Assembly (NCBI GenBank): GCA_025449115.1
Contig: JAHLKC010000119.1
Location: forward strand, 1 to 64,000
Source: Chytridium lagenaria
Lineage: Eukaryota; Chytridiomycota; Chytridiomycetes; Chytridiales; Chytridiaceae
Length of the DNA stretch: 64,000 bases
Reading direction: 5' to 3'
Part shown: positions 63,901 to 64,000 of the stretch, in pieces
Position numbering within the stretch: position 1 is the stretch's first letter
Layout of the letters: the number at the start of each line of letters is the position of its first letter
Program-made: the position numbers and the translations under genes
The notes under the pieces: model-generated
Told to the model about the DNA's origin: nothing
The model's database searches: none
The model's input: only the letters and a program-made list of their open reading frames with translations

Positions 63901-63990
63901 CGTCTGCTGCGGGTACCTCAAGCAAGAAGGACCACCGCTGTTACGTCGACTACTAAGAAGACCACATCTTCTGCTGCGGGGACTTCCAGG
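60980..63990 (+). CDS. Secreted Ser/Thr/Lys-rich repeat protein with globular N-terminus (3' end outside window)
   Basis: ATG 60980 encodes a signal peptide (MGWILRVVATLLLLAALQL). Introns at 61037-61154, 61285-61357, 61433-61492 and 61968-62049 all fit in phase. The mature N-terminal domain, about 250 residues, reads NTDIYFAETLFVYTGDTH, YDGIQLKDNDISRLATTV, FSVAIEIEAGKPFPGLTALI, KSAQWILDNADFADAPCD and PACAGQNAAFVDQRLGNAPT. It has several Cys and no family I recognise. From about 62150, 25-residue repeats (KPTTTTTVRPTSTTTTKRTT...) run about seven times, then change near 62750 to an array of SSKKTTSSAA-type 11-13-residue repeats to the window edge. At least five frame changes occur within the repeats (about 62150, 62255, 62290, 62785, 62870, 63365). 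A glycosylated wall or matrix protein is inferred; Lys-rich spacing makes it strongly basic. Confidence 0.7.
62140..62715 (+). repeat. 75-bp coding tandem repeats (about 7.5 copies)
   Basis: Each unit contains AGGCCAACGTCGACCACyAC, CACrAAGAGGACTACAACCA and GTACTACTGTrAAGCCyACT. Units alternate subtly (GTTAGG/GTAAGG; ACCACCACC/ACTACCAGT), giving a partial dimer pattern. Units near 62250-62290 differ in length by one or two bases, which breaks the frame. Confidence 0.85.
62760..63990 (+). repeat. Ser-Ser-Lys-Lys-Thr-Thr coding repeat array
   Basis: About 30 short units of the form TCnTCTAAGAAGACyACn or TCAAGCAAGAAGACTAC encode SSKKTT followed by a short Ser/Ala/Val-rich spacer. The array continues beyond the right edge of the window. 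Frame breaks near 62797, 62880, 63385 and 63620-63930 are best explained by local length errors in repetitive sequence. Confidence 0.8.
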
Positions 63991-64000
63991 CAAGAAGAAC

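Noticed and set aside
62142..63925. Val-rich minus-strand open frames opposite the Ser/Thr/Lys repeats
   Set aside because: Shadow of repeat codon composition; the plus strand has the signal peptide and phased introns.

Overview
This window is nuclear DNA from an intron-rich eukaryote, most likely a fungus and perhaps an early-diverging (chytrid-like) one. Short spliceosomal introns (about 50-150 bp, occasionally 300-600 bp) interrupt most genes. The RPB1 tail has canonical YSPTSPS heptads. Two secreted Ser/Thr-rich wall-type glycoproteins, a Q/P-rich C2H2 regulator and an SH3-ankyrin OSTF1 homologue are also present. The assignment to fungi is inference from gene content; no rRNA or mitochondrial marker is in the window. 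I saw no transposase, reverse transcriptase, CRISPR array or prokaryotic operon structure.

Layout, left to right: OSTF1-like SH3/ankyrin protein (+), XPF/RAD1 repair nuclease (+), RPB1 (-), TRM2-type tRNA methyltransferase (+), a Cys-cluster orphan (+), a PX-domain protein (+), a YCII-family protein (+) inside tandem duplications, a possible small OB-like protein (+), a C2H2 transcription factor (-), an AT-rich gap, a compact XRN-type exonuclease (-) divergently paired with nucleoporin SEH1 (+), a DOMON-cytochrome b561 (+), eIF2D (+), a small unknown gene (-), an F-box protein with an acidic tract (+), a tandem-repeat Ser-rich protein (+), a secreted Thr-rich mucin-like protein (+), a tRNA-like fold, a small membrane protein (-), an unknown gene (-), a large Ser/Pro-rich protein with a PH-like C-terminus (-), checkpoint clamp loader RAD17 (-), a gene-poor stretch, and a secreted Ser/Thr/Lys-rich repeat protein running off the right edge (+).

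These genes are mostly unrelated housekeeping functions: transcription, DNA repair and checkpoint, tRNA modification, RNA decay, nuclear pore, and translation initiation. They do not form an obvious functional cluster. The strongest global observation is that highly conserved single-copy genes (RPB1, XPF, RAD17, YCII, the zinc-finger gene, XRN-like) are broken by isolated one-base gains and losses while protein similarity continues in another frame on either side. That pattern points to residual assembly or base-calling errors rather than pseudogenes, so many CDS coordinates below are gene spans containing introns and apparent frameshifts. The most biologically interesting items are the compact XRN-like enzyme, the repeated SPT(A/V)LG box in the mucin, the nested repeats of the 39.6-42.9 kb gene, the insertion in the TRM2 catalytic domain, and a tRNA-like structured element at 47.6 kb.
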